From an uncultured Oscillibacter sp. (GTDB lineage: Bacteria > Bacillota > Clostridia > Oscillospirales > Oscillospiraceae): a stretch of DNA of 64,000 nt. A program made the position numbers and the translations under genes. The notes beneath the pieces are model-generated. The model was given only the letters and a program-made list of their open reading frames with translations. It was not told the origin of the DNA and searched no databases. Shown here piece by piece: positions 15,030 to 22,390 of the stretch. Location of the stretch: the NCBI GenBank assembly GCA_947644365.1, contig CANRYZ010000003.1, forward strand, positions 1-64,000. Reading direction: 5' to 3'. The first letter of the stretch is position 1. Every line of letters starts with the position of its first letter.

Positions 15030-16373
15030 GTGAACCAGAAACTGACTATCCGCCAGCTGGCGCTGATCGGCTCCATGCTCTTTGGGCTGTTCTTCGGAGC
15101 GGGCAACCTGATCTTTCCCATGATCCTGGGCGCGAAAGCCGGGACGGCTCTGCCGGCGGCCCTGGCCGGGCTGCTGGTCACCGCCGTGGGCATTCCGTTG
15201 CTTGGCATCGTCTCTATGGGCATTTCCCGCAGCGAGGGGCTGATCCACCTCTCCGGGCGGGTCTCCCGGCGGTTCTGCTACCTTTTTACCTGCGCCCTCT
15301 ACCTTACCATCGGACCCCTGTTTGCCATTCCCCGGTGCGCGGCCACCAGCTTCACCATCGGCGTCCGGCCCCTGGTGGGGGGGAATCCCGTTCTGCCCCA
15401 GGTGGTCTTTACCGTGCTGTTTTTCGCGGCGGTGCTGTTCTTTGCCCTGCGGCCCTCCAAGATCCTGGATTCCGTGGGCAAGTTTTTGAACCCCGCCTTT
15501 CTGGTCTTCCTGGGGGTGATGCTGGTGACCGCCCTCGTCAATCCGGTGAATCCCCTCTCGGCGGTGCCCGCCAGCGGGGGCTATGGGGAGGGAGCCTTTT
15601 TCGCCGGCTTCCTCCAGGGCTATGACACGCTGGACGCCCTGGCCAGCCTGGCCTTCGGCATCATTGTGATCCGGACTATCCGCCAGCTGGGAGTGACGGA
15701 GCCGGGAGCCGTGGCGGGCAGCACCGTCAGAGCCGGCGTGGTGAGCATGGCGCTGATGGCGCTGATCTACGCCGCCACCGCCCTGGTGGGAGCCCAGAGC
15801 TACGCGCTGTACGCCGCCGAGCTGGCGGACCCCGGCTTTACCGGCGGAGACGCTTTTGCCATCATCTCCCACCACTACTTCGGCCGGGGCGGCAGCCTGC
15901 TTCTGGCAGCCACGGTGACGCTGTGCTGCATGAAGACGGCCATCGGCCTTGTGACGGCGTGCAGCGAGACCTTCCTGGAGCTCTTCCCCGGGAAGCTGGA
16001 CTATCCCAAGTGGGCCGTGGTGTTCACCGGGGCGTCTTTGCTGATTTCCAACATCGGCCTGTCCCAGATCATCGCCCTCTCCGCGCCGGTGCTGTATTTC
16101 CTGTGCCCTCTGGCCATCGTACTGATCCTGCTGGGGATCGCGGGGAACTGGTTCGGCCACGCCCGGGTGGTGTACGGCTGCGCCATGGGCGCGTCCCTGG
16201 CGGCGGCGGTGCTGGAGCTGGCCCGGGTGGTGGGCGGCTCCGTCCAGCCCCTGGCGGACTGGACCGCCGGCTGGCTGCCCCTGTACGGCTACGGCCTGGG
16301 CTGGGTGGTACCGGCGGCTCTGGGCTTCGGCGTTGGCCTGCTGCTGAACGCCGGGCGCGGCCGCCGCGGGTGA
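15030..16373 (+). CDS. brnQ: Branched-chain amino acid:cation symporter (LIVCS family)
   Basis: A 447-residue inner-membrane carrier with about 12 predicted helices that imports Leu, Ile and Val with Na+ or H+. The N-terminus LFGLFFGAGNLIFPMILG is the diagnostic BrnQ signature. Later segments such as GYDTLDALASLAFGIIVI and VVFTGASLLISNIGLSQII are also family-typical. The start is GTG at 15030 with AGGAGG eight bases upstream. The gene is a single unit between its own promoter and a very strong terminator. Unlike many Firmicute brnQ genes, it has no T-box or Leu/Ile-rich leader. Confidence 0.95.
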   Translation: MNQKLTIRQLALIGSMLFGLFFGAGNLIFPMILGAKAGTALPAALAGLLVTAVGIPLLGIVSMGISRSEGLIHLSGRVSRRFCYLFTCALYLTIGPLFAIPRCAATSFTIGVRPLVGGNPVLPQVVFTVLFFAAVLFFALRPSKILDSVGKFLNPAFLVFLGVMLVTALVNPVNPLSAVPASGGYGEGAFFAGFLQGYDTLDALASLAFGIIVIRTIRQLGVTEPGAVAGSTVRAGVVSMALMALIYAATALVGAQSYALYAAELADPGFTGGDAFAIISHHYFGRGGSLLLAATVTLCCMKTAIGLVTACSETFLELFPGKLDYPKWAVVFTGASLLISNIGLSQIIALSAPVLYFLCPLAIVLILLGIAGNWFGHARVVYGCAMGASLAAAVLELARVVGGSVQPLADWTAGWLPLYGYGLGWVVPAALGFGVGLLLNAGRGRRG

Positions 16374-16391
16374 GACCTGCTTCCATGACAG

Positions 16392-16436
16392 AAAAACGCC
16401 TGCCGGCAGTCCTGGGGACTGCCGGCAGGCGTTTTT
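16392..16436 (+). terminator. Strong terminator of brnQ
   Basis: AAAAACGCCTGCCGGCAGTCC pairs perfectly with GGACTGCCGGCAGGCGTTTTT around a TGG loop, a 21-bp stem with A and T tracts, and can act on both strands. Confidence 0.95.
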
Positions 16437-16447
16437 GCGCGTAGAAA

Positions 16448-16595
16448 TTGTTCAGCAACTCTCCGCACCCGGCTCAACGGCGGAATTTCCGCCGTTGTGA
16501 AGTCTTGAAATACATCGGGGATTCCCGCGGCTTCACGCCTTGATTGGCGAAAATCCCCCCTCCCGCCAATCCGGGATGCGCCCAGCTGCTGGACA
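16448..16595. repeat. Structured intergenic patch with inverted ends
   Basis: The space between brnQ and the thioesterase gene holds no ORF but much symmetry. Its ends, TTGTTCAGCAACT near 16448 and AGCTGCTGGACAGG near 16583, are imperfect inverses. Inside are CAACGGCGGAA-T-TTCCGCCGTTG (16475-16497) and GATTGGCG...CGCCAATC (16542-16571). It resembles a small palindromic repeat element; copies elsewhere cannot be checked here. Confidence 0.5.
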
Positions 16596-16600
16596 GGCTC

Positions 16601-17038
16601 TTACAGCGGCATCCAGCTGCCGCTGGCAATGGCCAGCAGCTTTCCCGTGTCCGCGTCCACCAGCTCGCCCCGCTGGCGGATCAGGCTGCGCCCGGCCTTG
16701 ACGATGTAGACGGTCAGCTCCACGTTCATGCCGTACTCCACGCCCCGGATGAAGGAGACGGTCATATCTGTGGTGGTGGCCTCGTTGGGGCCGGCGGTGA
16801 AGTTGGCCACCACGCCAAAGGCGCTGTCAAACATTCCTAGGATGGCGCCGCCGTGGATGCCGCCCTTCTCGTTGATCTGCCATTTCTGGGTCTCGAAGGC
16901 ATAGGTGACGCTCTGGGCCTCGTAGTCGCACCGCACCAGGCGGACGCGCATCTTCTCGTCAAAGCCGCCGTCCCCCAGGTTCAGGTAGTGGGCGGACTTC
17001 TCCTCCACCAGCTTGATCCAGGCCTCTTTCTTGTCCAT
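16601..17038 (-). CDS. PaaI-family hotdog thioesterase
   Basis: A 145-residue single hotdog-fold protein of the PaaI/YdiI type, which hydrolyses acyl- or aryl-CoA thioesters. The central helix follows the conserved GGIHGGAILGMFDSAFGVVA, where the HGG and Asp provide the active site. TTTDMTVSFIRGVEYG and the final GKLLAIASGSWM are also typical. The native substrate is unknown. The start at 17038 has GAGGAGA nine bases upstream. It lies downstream of the 5'-nucleotidase gene on the same strand, 86 bases away, with no obvious terminator between, so the two may share a transcript. Confidence 0.9.
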   Translation of the reverse strand: MDKKEAWIKLVEEKSAHYLNLGDGGFDEKMRVRLVRCDYEAQSVTYAFETQKWQINEKGGIHGGAILGMFDSAFGVVANFTAGPNEATTTDMTVSFIRGVEYGMNVELTVYIVKAGRSLIRQRGELVDADTGKLLAIASGSWMPL

Positions 17039-17124
17039 GGGCGTTTGTCTCCTCTCTGTTATGTCAAAATTTTGCATTGTTCTCATTTCCGCGCCGTGAA
17101 TATGGATTTGCTCCCGGAGGGAGC

Positions 17125-19071
17125 TCACCGGCGTCTCCGCCGCCGGAGGATAAAGCGGACGACGAGGACCGCCGCCGCGATGGCCAGCAGGATGACCGCC
17201 AGCGCCAGCAGAGTGATCCAGTTGGGATTTTTCAGCAGCTCCGCGGGGTTCCAGCTGCGGCTCACCGCCTTGCGGCCGTCCGGGGCGGAATAGCGGCCGG
17301 GGATCGTGCCCAGGGCCTGGAGGTACATGGCCAGGGCGTACCACTCCTTGATCTCGCTGCCGTTCTCGTCCCGGAGGATGCAGTCGTTGTAGTCTGTCAC
17401 CGGGGCGCCGTCGGCCATTTTGGGCTCCAGGGAGAGCAGGCCCATGGATTTGCCCTTTACCGTCCCCAGCATCTGGGCGGAGTACATACCGGTGACCACC
17501 CGGTAGAGCCGGTGGTCGTCGATCTCGCTGTAGGTCGTGTCGGTATACGTGACCGTGTAGCCGGGCCCCTCCTGCCCGCCGCCGGCTCCGGCGGCGGGGG
17601 CCGGCCCGGTGCGGCTGGTCTCCTCACGGATCAGCGCGTCCGTCACCCGGTTAAAGAACATCCGGCGGGGATTGAACGCGTACTGCACCCCGGCGCAGTA
17701 CAGCTGGGCCGCCGGCATGATGGGCGTAATGGAGGCGTCTACCTCCAGCGCGTCCCGCAGCTCCGCCCCGGTGAGGTATACCGCCACCAGGGGAAAGCCG
17801 GAGGTCCCGTCGCCGCCCACACCCATGGACAGCACGTCGAAGGCCTGGGATACGGTGATGTCTCCGGCGGACAGCGGAGCCCGGAGAACGCCGTCCGCCG
17901 TCACCGCCACGGTGGTCTGGTACTCCCGGCCCGCGGCCCGGTCCGCGGCTTCAGCGGCGTATAAAAAGGCGTCGGCGACCAGCTCCCCCAGGGCGCTGCC
18001 CTCCTGAACGCCGGAGCGGGGGGTGGCGAGGCCGAAGTCCGAGCGGGCCAGCACCTGGTCATAGGCGAGGCCGTAGCGCTTCAAATAGGTCTCGCCCACC
18101 TGGTCCTTCCAGTCCTCCACCAGGGCGGCGGTGTCCGGGTCATCGGAGAGCGTCTCGTCGATGGGGATCAGGCGATAGTCTGTCAGGAGGAGGCTGTCTC
18201 CCGTTTTTTTCAGGGTGATAGAGCCCAGATTTTGGCAATAGGGTCCGGCGGAGACGATATAGGTGTTGTTCACTGTGATGGGCTCCGTCAATGTGGTGTG
18301 GGTGTGGCCGGAGACGATGACGTCAATGCCGTCCACGGCCTTGGCCAGCTCGTAGTCCTCGCCCCTGCCGCCGTCGGTGCCGGAGTGGGACAGGCAGAGG
18401 ATGAGATCCGCCCCGCCGTCTTTCAGCTGTTCCACGCACCGCCTGGCCGCCTGGGTCATATCCTCCAGAAGGAAGCCGGAGGTGGGGGCGCAGTCGTGGG
18501 AGTCCACCCCCATGAGGCCGAAGACGCCGTAGGTGACGCCGCCCCGTTCCAGCATCAGCGTCTCCGACACGCCGCAGCGCTCCATGGCTGTCAGGATGGC
18601 CTCCCGGTCCGGATTTTCCGGGGCGGGATCATAGTTGGCGTCCACCAGGGCGGGGAGGGGGTCCCCGCTGTCCGCCGCCGCGTTCAGCATCTGGGCGAGG
18701 CCGGCTCCGGTGTGGTCGAACTCGTGATTTCCCAAGGCGGCGGCGTCGTAGCCCAGGGCCCCCATGGTCCGCAGCTCCGCGGCTCGGGTGGTGTAAAGGG
18801 TCTGGATCAGGGAGCCGATGGAGAAATCGCCGCCGTCCACCAGCAGGGCGTCCGGGCGCCGGGCCCGCTCCCGGTCGATGGCGGTTTTCAGCCGGGCGTA
18901 GCCGCCGGACTCCCCGCCGTCCTCCGCGCTCTGGGGCAGGAAGTGGGAGTGGAGGTCGTGGGTGAAGAGAATGGTGATCTCCCGGTCTGCCTGGGCGGCC
19001 TGCGCCGCCGGTCCGGGGACGCAGAGCACGGTCAGCAGCAGCGCCAGGAGGAGAGAGCAGAATTTTTTCAT
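17125..19071 (-). CDS. Cell-surface 5'-nucleotidase / 2',3'-cyclic phosphodiesterase family
   Basis: A 648-residue exported enzyme. It has a signal peptide (MKKFCSLLLALLLTVLCV...AQA), then a calcineurin-like metallophosphatase domain whose metal-binding motifs appear in order: FTHDLHSH, DGGDFSIGS, ALGNHEFDH, LCLSHSGTD and SGHTHT. A 5'-nucleotidase C-terminal domain (about residues 330-560) binds the base. A final membrane helix (LLALAVILLAIAAAVLVVRF) and six arginines anchor it to the membrane. It probably frees phosphate and nucleosides from external nucleotides. The start at 19071 follows AGGAGGCTCC. A Gly/Ala/Pro-rich insert sits around residues 500-515. Confidence 0.92.
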   Translation of the reverse strand: MKKFCSLLLALLLTVLCVPGPAAQAAQADREITILFTHDLHSHFLPQSAEDGGESGGYARLKTAIDRERARRPDALLVDGGDFSIGSLIQTLYTTRAAELRTMGALGYDAAALGNHEFDHTGAGLAQMLNAAADSGDPLPALVDANYDPAPENPDREAILTAMERCGVSETLMLERGGVTYGVFGLMGVDSHDCAPTSGFLLEDMTQAARRCVEQLKDGGADLILCLSHSGTDGGRGEDYELAKAVDGIDVIVSGHTHTTLTEPITVNNTYIVSAGPYCQNLGSITLKKTGDSLLLTDYRLIPIDETLSDDPDTAALVEDWKDQVGETYLKRYGLAYDQVLARSDFGLATPRSGVQEGSALGELVADAFLYAAEAADRAAGREYQTTVAVTADGVLRAPLSAGDITVSQAFDVLSMGVGGDGTSGFPLVAVYLTGAELRDALEVDASITPIMPAAQLYCAGVQYAFNPRRMFFNRVTDALIREETSRTGPAPAAGAGGGQEGPGYTVTYTDTTYSEIDDHRLYRVVTGMYSAQMLGTVKGKSMGLLSLEPKMADGAPVTDYNDCILRDENGSEIKEWYALAMYLQALGTIPGRYSAPDGRKAVSRSWNPAELLKNPNWITLLALAVILLAIAAAVLVVRFILRRRRRR

Positions 19072-19179
19072 GGAGCCTCCTTGCATGCCTTCCAGAAATC
19101 GGTATTCATACCCATTATAGTGGATTTTGGACGGTTTTACAATCCCCTCTTCCGGCAGAGACTATTCACAAAAAACCTC

Positions 19180-19232
19180 TTGACATTTGTCCGAAATCGT
19201 ACTATACTTCGATAAGTACGATTTCGGACAAA
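19180..19232 (+). promoter_or_regulatory. marR promoter with perfect palindromic operator
   Basis: TTGACA (19180-19185), 17 bp and TATACT (19203-19208) form a near-consensus promoter. The arms TTTGTCCGAAATCGTACT (19186-19203) and AGTACGATTTCGGACAAA (19215-19232) are perfect 18-base inverses, separated by 11 bases. They cover the spacer, the -10 box and the first transcribed bases, an ideal site for repression by the MarR protein encoded just below. Confidence 0.92.
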
Positions 19233-19246
19233 GAGGGAGGCGCGCC

Positions 19247-19684
19247 ATGCAATACGGTCCTTCAAGGGAGATGCGGCGGTACAACCACCTGATGGGGGAA
19301 ATCGACCGGGTGTACCACGAGATGTCCTTAAAGCTGGGGCTCTCCGACAGCGCCATGATCGTCCTCTATACCCTCTGCGAAAGAGGCGGCGGCTGTCTGC
19401 TGCGGGACATCTGCCGCTGCTCCGGACTCAGCAAGCAGACGGTGAACTCCGCCCTGCGGAAGCTGGAGGCGGAGGGGACGGTCTACCTGGAGCCGGCGTC
19501 CGCCAGAAGCAAGCGGGTCCGCCTGACGGAGGCTGGGCAGGCCCTGGCGGCGGAGACTGCCGGGCGGATTATCCAGATTGAAAACGAGGTCTTTGCCGCC
19601 TGGCCCCGGGAGGACGTGGAGCGCTATCTGGAGATGACGGAGCGGTACCTGCTGGACATCCGGGAACAGGCAAAGGAAATTTAG
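19247..19684 (+). CDS. MarR-family transcriptional regulator
   Basis: A 145-residue winged-helix regulator. The recognition region is CLLRDICRCSGLSKQTVNSALRKLEAEG (split here only for description), followed by the wing VYLEPASARSKRVRLTEAG. Helices at both ends form the dimer interface. GAGGGAGG precedes the ATG at 19247. The perfect palindrome over its own promoter indicates auto-repression, and a MATE pump 113 bases downstream on the same strand is the likely second target. MarR proteins are usually released by small phenolic or drug-like ligands, but nothing here identifies the ligand. Confidence 0.93.
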   Translation: MQYGPSREMRRYNHLMGEIDRVYHEMSLKLGLSDSAMIVLYTLCERGGGCLLRDICRCSGLSKQTVNSALRKLEAEGTVYLEPASARSKRVRLTEAGQALAAETAGRIIQIENEVFAAWPREDVERYLEMTERYLLDIREQAKEI

Positions 19685-19753
19685 AAGCTGTACTCATACC
19701 GGCTGGCCGGGAAAAAGACCGCCCGGTGTTCAACGGTTGCGAATACAGCTTCT
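19683..19753 (+). repeat. Inverted-repeat element, copy 1
   Basis: AGAAGCTGTACTCATACCG (19683-19701) and CGGTTGCGAATACAGCTTCT (19734-19753) are near-perfect inverses around a GC-rich centre. The right arm shares CGGTTGYGAATACAG with a second element at 55741-55834. It lies between marR and the MATE gene and would form a stable hairpin in their shared mRNA. Confidence 0.6.
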
Positions 19754-19797
19754 TAGAGAGGAGCAAGGGGCCGCGGAGCCCTTGTCATAGAGCGAGT

Positions 19798-21123
19798 ATG
19801 ATCCAATTATCCGACCATTTTACCTGCGGGAGGCTACTGCGCTATACCCTCCCGTCCATCGTCATGCTGATCTTCACCTCCGTCTACGGCGTGGTGGACG
19901 GCTTCTTCGTGTCCAACTTCGTGGGCAAGACCCCCTTTGCCGCCGTGAACCTCATCATGCCCTACCTGATGGTCCTGGGGAGTATCGGCTTCATGTTCGG
20001 CACCGGCGGCAGCGCCCTGATTGCCAAGACCATGGGGGAGGGGAGGGCGGAGAAGGCCAACGAGATCTTCTCCCTGCTGGTCTATACCTCGGCGGCCTGC
20101 GGCGTGGTGCTGGCCGCGGCGGGGATCACCGGCCTGTCCCCTGTGGCGTCGCTGATGGGCGCGGAGGGGCCGCTTCTGCGGGACTGCGTGGTGTACGGCG
20201 CCGTCAATCTGCTGGCGCTGCCCTTTTATATTTTGCAGTTTGAGTTTCAGTGCCTCTTCGCCGCGGCGGAAAAGCCCAAGCTGGGCCTCTATGTGACGGT
20301 GGCGGCGGGGCTGACCAACATGGTCCTGGACGCCCTGTTTGTGGGCGTTCTCCGCTGGGGACTGGTGGGCGCGGCGGCGGCCACGTCCCTGAGCCAGCTG
20401 GTGGGCGGCGCGGCGCCTCTTGTGTACTTCGGACGGAGGAATACCAGCCGGCTGCGGCTGGTGCGGTGCCGGTTTGACGGCGGCGCCCTGCGGCAGACCT
20501 GCCTGAACGGAGCTTCCGAGCTGATGAGCAATATCTCCATATCCCTGGTGAGCATGTTGTTCAACGTGCGGCTGATGACCTATGCCGGGGAGAACGGCAT
20601 CGCCGCCTACGGCGTTTTGATGTATGTGAGCCTGGTGTTCCAGGCGGTGTTCCTGGGGTACTCCGTAGGCGCGGCGCCGGTGGTCAGCTACCACTGGGGG
20701 GCGGAGAACTACGAAGAGGGCCGGGGACTGCTGCGCCGGAGCCTGGGGATCATCGGCGTGTTCTCCCTGCTGATGTTTGCCGCGGGGCAGACGTTGGCAG
20801 AGCCGTTGTCCCTGCTGTTTGTCGGGTACGACCCGGAGCTGCTGGCTATCACCCTCCGGGCCTTCGGCATCTTCTCGTTTTCCTTCCTGTTCTCAGGGAC
20901 GGCTATTTTCGGTTCCTCCTATTTCACCGCCCTCAATGACGGCCTGACCTCCGCTCTGATCTCCTTCCTGCGGACGCTGGTGTTTGAGTGCCTGGCGGTG
21001 CTGCTGCTCCCGCTGGTCTGGGAGCTGGACGGCATCTGGCTCTCCACTCCGGCGGCGGACGCCCTGGCGGTGGGGGTCACGGCGCTGTTCTTTATCGGGA
21101 AGCGGAAGAAGTACCATTATTAA
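19798..21123 (+). CDS. MATE-family efflux pump
   Basis: A 441-residue membrane protein with 12 predicted helices in two MatE repeats. The first has YTLPSIVMLIFTSVYGVVDGFFVSNFVG, the second starts around LMSNISISLVSMLFNVRLM (descriptions of helix starts, not full sequence). MATE pumps export cationic drugs or metabolites using H+ or Na+. It follows marR and probably shares its promoter; the inverted-repeat element lies between them. The ATG at 19798 gives the family-typical short N-terminus, though its ribosome site (GAGCGAG) is weak; in-frame reading upstream is through the repeat element and not credible. Confidence 0.9.
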   Translation: MIQLSDHFTCGRLLRYTLPSIVMLIFTSVYGVVDGFFVSNFVGKTPFAAVNLIMPYLMVLGSIGFMFGTGGSALIAKTMGEGRAEKANEIFSLLVYTSAACGVVLAAAGITGLSPVASLMGAEGPLLRDCVVYGAVNLLALPFYILQFEFQCLFAAAEKPKLGLYVTVAAGLTNMVLDALFVGVLRWGLVGAAAATSLSQLVGGAAPLVYFGRRNTSRLRLVRCRFDGGALRQTCLNGASELMSNISISLVSMLFNVRLMTYAGENGIAAYGVLMYVSLVFQAVFLGYSVGAAPVVSYHWGAENYEEGRGLLRRSLGIIGVFSLLMFAAGQTLAEPLSLLFVGYDPELLAITLRAFGIFSFSFLFSGTAIFGSSYFTALNDGLTSALISFLRTLVFECLAVLLLPLVWELDGIWLSTPAADALAVGVTALFFIGKRKKYHY

Positions 21124-21130
21124 AGACCAT

Positions 21131-21169
21131 AGAGAGAGGAGGCGGAGCTACGCTCCGCCTCCTCTCTCT
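21131..21169. terminator. Bidirectional terminator
   Basis: AGAGAGAGGAGGCGGAGC pairs perfectly with GCTCCGCCTCCTCTCTCT around a TAC loop, between the convergent MATE and AraC-type genes. Confidence 0.85.
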
Positions 21170-21177
21170 ATCTATGA

Positions 21178-22020
21178 TTACGGATTTTTGCGCACGATGG
21201 GCAGCCAGACCTCGTTGTGGTAGTTGTCCGCCGAGTAAACCTCGATGTCCGGAGCCTCGGCGTACTCGTAGCCGGAGCTGGGCAGCCACTCGCTGATGAT
21301 CCGCCGCTGGAGGTCCTGCATGGCCTGGGGTACGGGGCCGCAGCAGGGGAATACCGCCCAGGTCCCCGCGGGAACGCCGTACTCCTCCATGTCCTCCGGC
21401 GCGGGGGCCCGGGTGGCCGCGGCGATGTAGTACCCGGAGAATTTCCCGCCGTCGCTGGCGGAGACGCCCAGAATTCCCATGGGGCCGGAGCCGTCCATCA
21501 GCGCCGCCAGCCGGGGAATTTCTCCGGCGGTCCGGCCCCAGAAATCGGGGACCTTCTCAAAGCAATCCTCCAGCGTCATGTCCTCCCGCATGGCGAAGCC
21601 CACCACCCGGAAGGCCTCCCGTTCCTCGATCCGATACTCCATAGCATGTTCTCCTTTGATGGAAAGAGTAAAGGTGATGGGAGGAAAGGCCCGCAGCGCG
21701 GCGCCCCGGGTCTGGGCGGCGCTGGGCGGCAGGCCGTGGACGCTCTGGAAGGCCCGGTTGAAAGCCGTGGGGGAGTCGTAGCCGTACCGCAGGGCCGTGT
21801 CAATGACCTTGGAGCCCTCCGCCAGCTCCATGGCCGCGGCGGTCATCCTTCTCCGGCGGACGTATTCCGAAAAACTGACGCCGGTCATATAGGGGAACAT
21901 TCGCTGAAAGTGGTAGGCGGAGCAGGCGGCTCGCCGGGCGGCGCCCTCCAGAGTGATCTCCCCGGTGAGGTTCTCCTCCACATAGGCCATAGCGTCGTTG
22001 AGCCTCTGAATCCATTCCAT
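21178..22020 (-). CDS. AraC-family regulator with GyrI-like ligand-binding domain
   Basis: A 280-residue regulator with an N-terminal pair of AraC helix-turn-helices (residues 6-105; signature RRRRMTAAAMELAEGSKVID and YDSPTAFNRAFQSVHGLPPS). An effector-binding GyrI-like/Bacterial transcription activator domain follows from about 128 (YRIEEREAFRVVGFAMRE) to the end. This MarA-plus-GyrI layout is typical of multidrug-sensing regulators. The start at 22020 is preferred over an ATG six bases upstream because AGGAG is then eight bases away. It lies convergent with the MATE gene and may regulate drug efflux, but no operator can be assigned. Confidence 0.88.
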   Translation of the reverse strand: MEWIQRLNDAMAYVEENLTGEITLEGAARRAACSAYHFQRMFPYMTGVSFSEYVRRRRMTAAAMELAEGSKVIDTALRYGYDSPTAFNRAFQSVHGLPPSAAQTRGAALRAFPPITFTLSIKGEHAMEYRIEEREAFRVVGFAMREDMTLEDCFEKVPDFWGRTAGEIPRLAALMDGSGPMGILGVSASDGGKFSGYYIAAATRAPAPEDMEEYGVPAGTWAVFPCCGPVPQAMQDLQRRIISEWLPSSGYEYAEAPDIEVYSADNYHNEVWLPIVRKNP

Positions 22021-22105
22021 GCCCATCGCTCCTTTCTGTCTGCTAGGATAGCGGATTTCCCGGCGCCTGTCCTCGCGGTTTCCCTGCGGAAAAAGCGAGG
22101 TGACA

Positions 22106-22383
22106 GAGCCGCGTCCATTCTGGAATGGGCGCGGCTCAGCATGTCAAAAAACTACTGGGAAGAAGGAAAAGCCACCCATTATGCGGGGGAGCACGAGGGG
22201 GCACCGCCCGCCTCGTATTGGATCGAATGTCTGCAAGGGCCTGCGCAGCAGGCCTTTGCACCGCGTAGCGGTAAATTTTCAAAACGCGCAGCGGTTTGAA
22301 AATTGAGACATTACAGGCTGTCGGGAAAGTCCTGATGGACTTTTTCGACAGCCTGAGCCGCGTCCATTGCGGAATGGACGCGG
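22106..22383. repeat. Highly structured intergenic region with duplicated hairpin
   Basis: This 370-base gap between two minus-strand genes has no credible ORF. The hairpin AGCCGCGTCCATT-N-GGAATGGRCGCGGCT occurs twice, at 22107-22137 and 22353-22383; the second is the likely rpoD terminator. Between them are AATGTCT/AGACATT ends (22226-22311) enclosing a GGCCTGC/GCAGGCC hairpin and AATTTTCAAA...TTTGAAAATT (22272-22301). A 19-bp imperfect stem, CAGGCTGTCGGGAAAGTCC / GGACTTTTTCGACAGCCTG, lies at 22314-22352. It looks like one or more palindromic repeat elements. Confidence 0.65.
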
Positions 22384-22390
22384 CTCTCTG

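Noticed and set aside
14968..15030. T-box riboswitch for brnQ
   Set aside because: The predicted leader is only about 27 nt, too short for a T-box, and no T-box sequence is visible further upstream before the SLH terminator.
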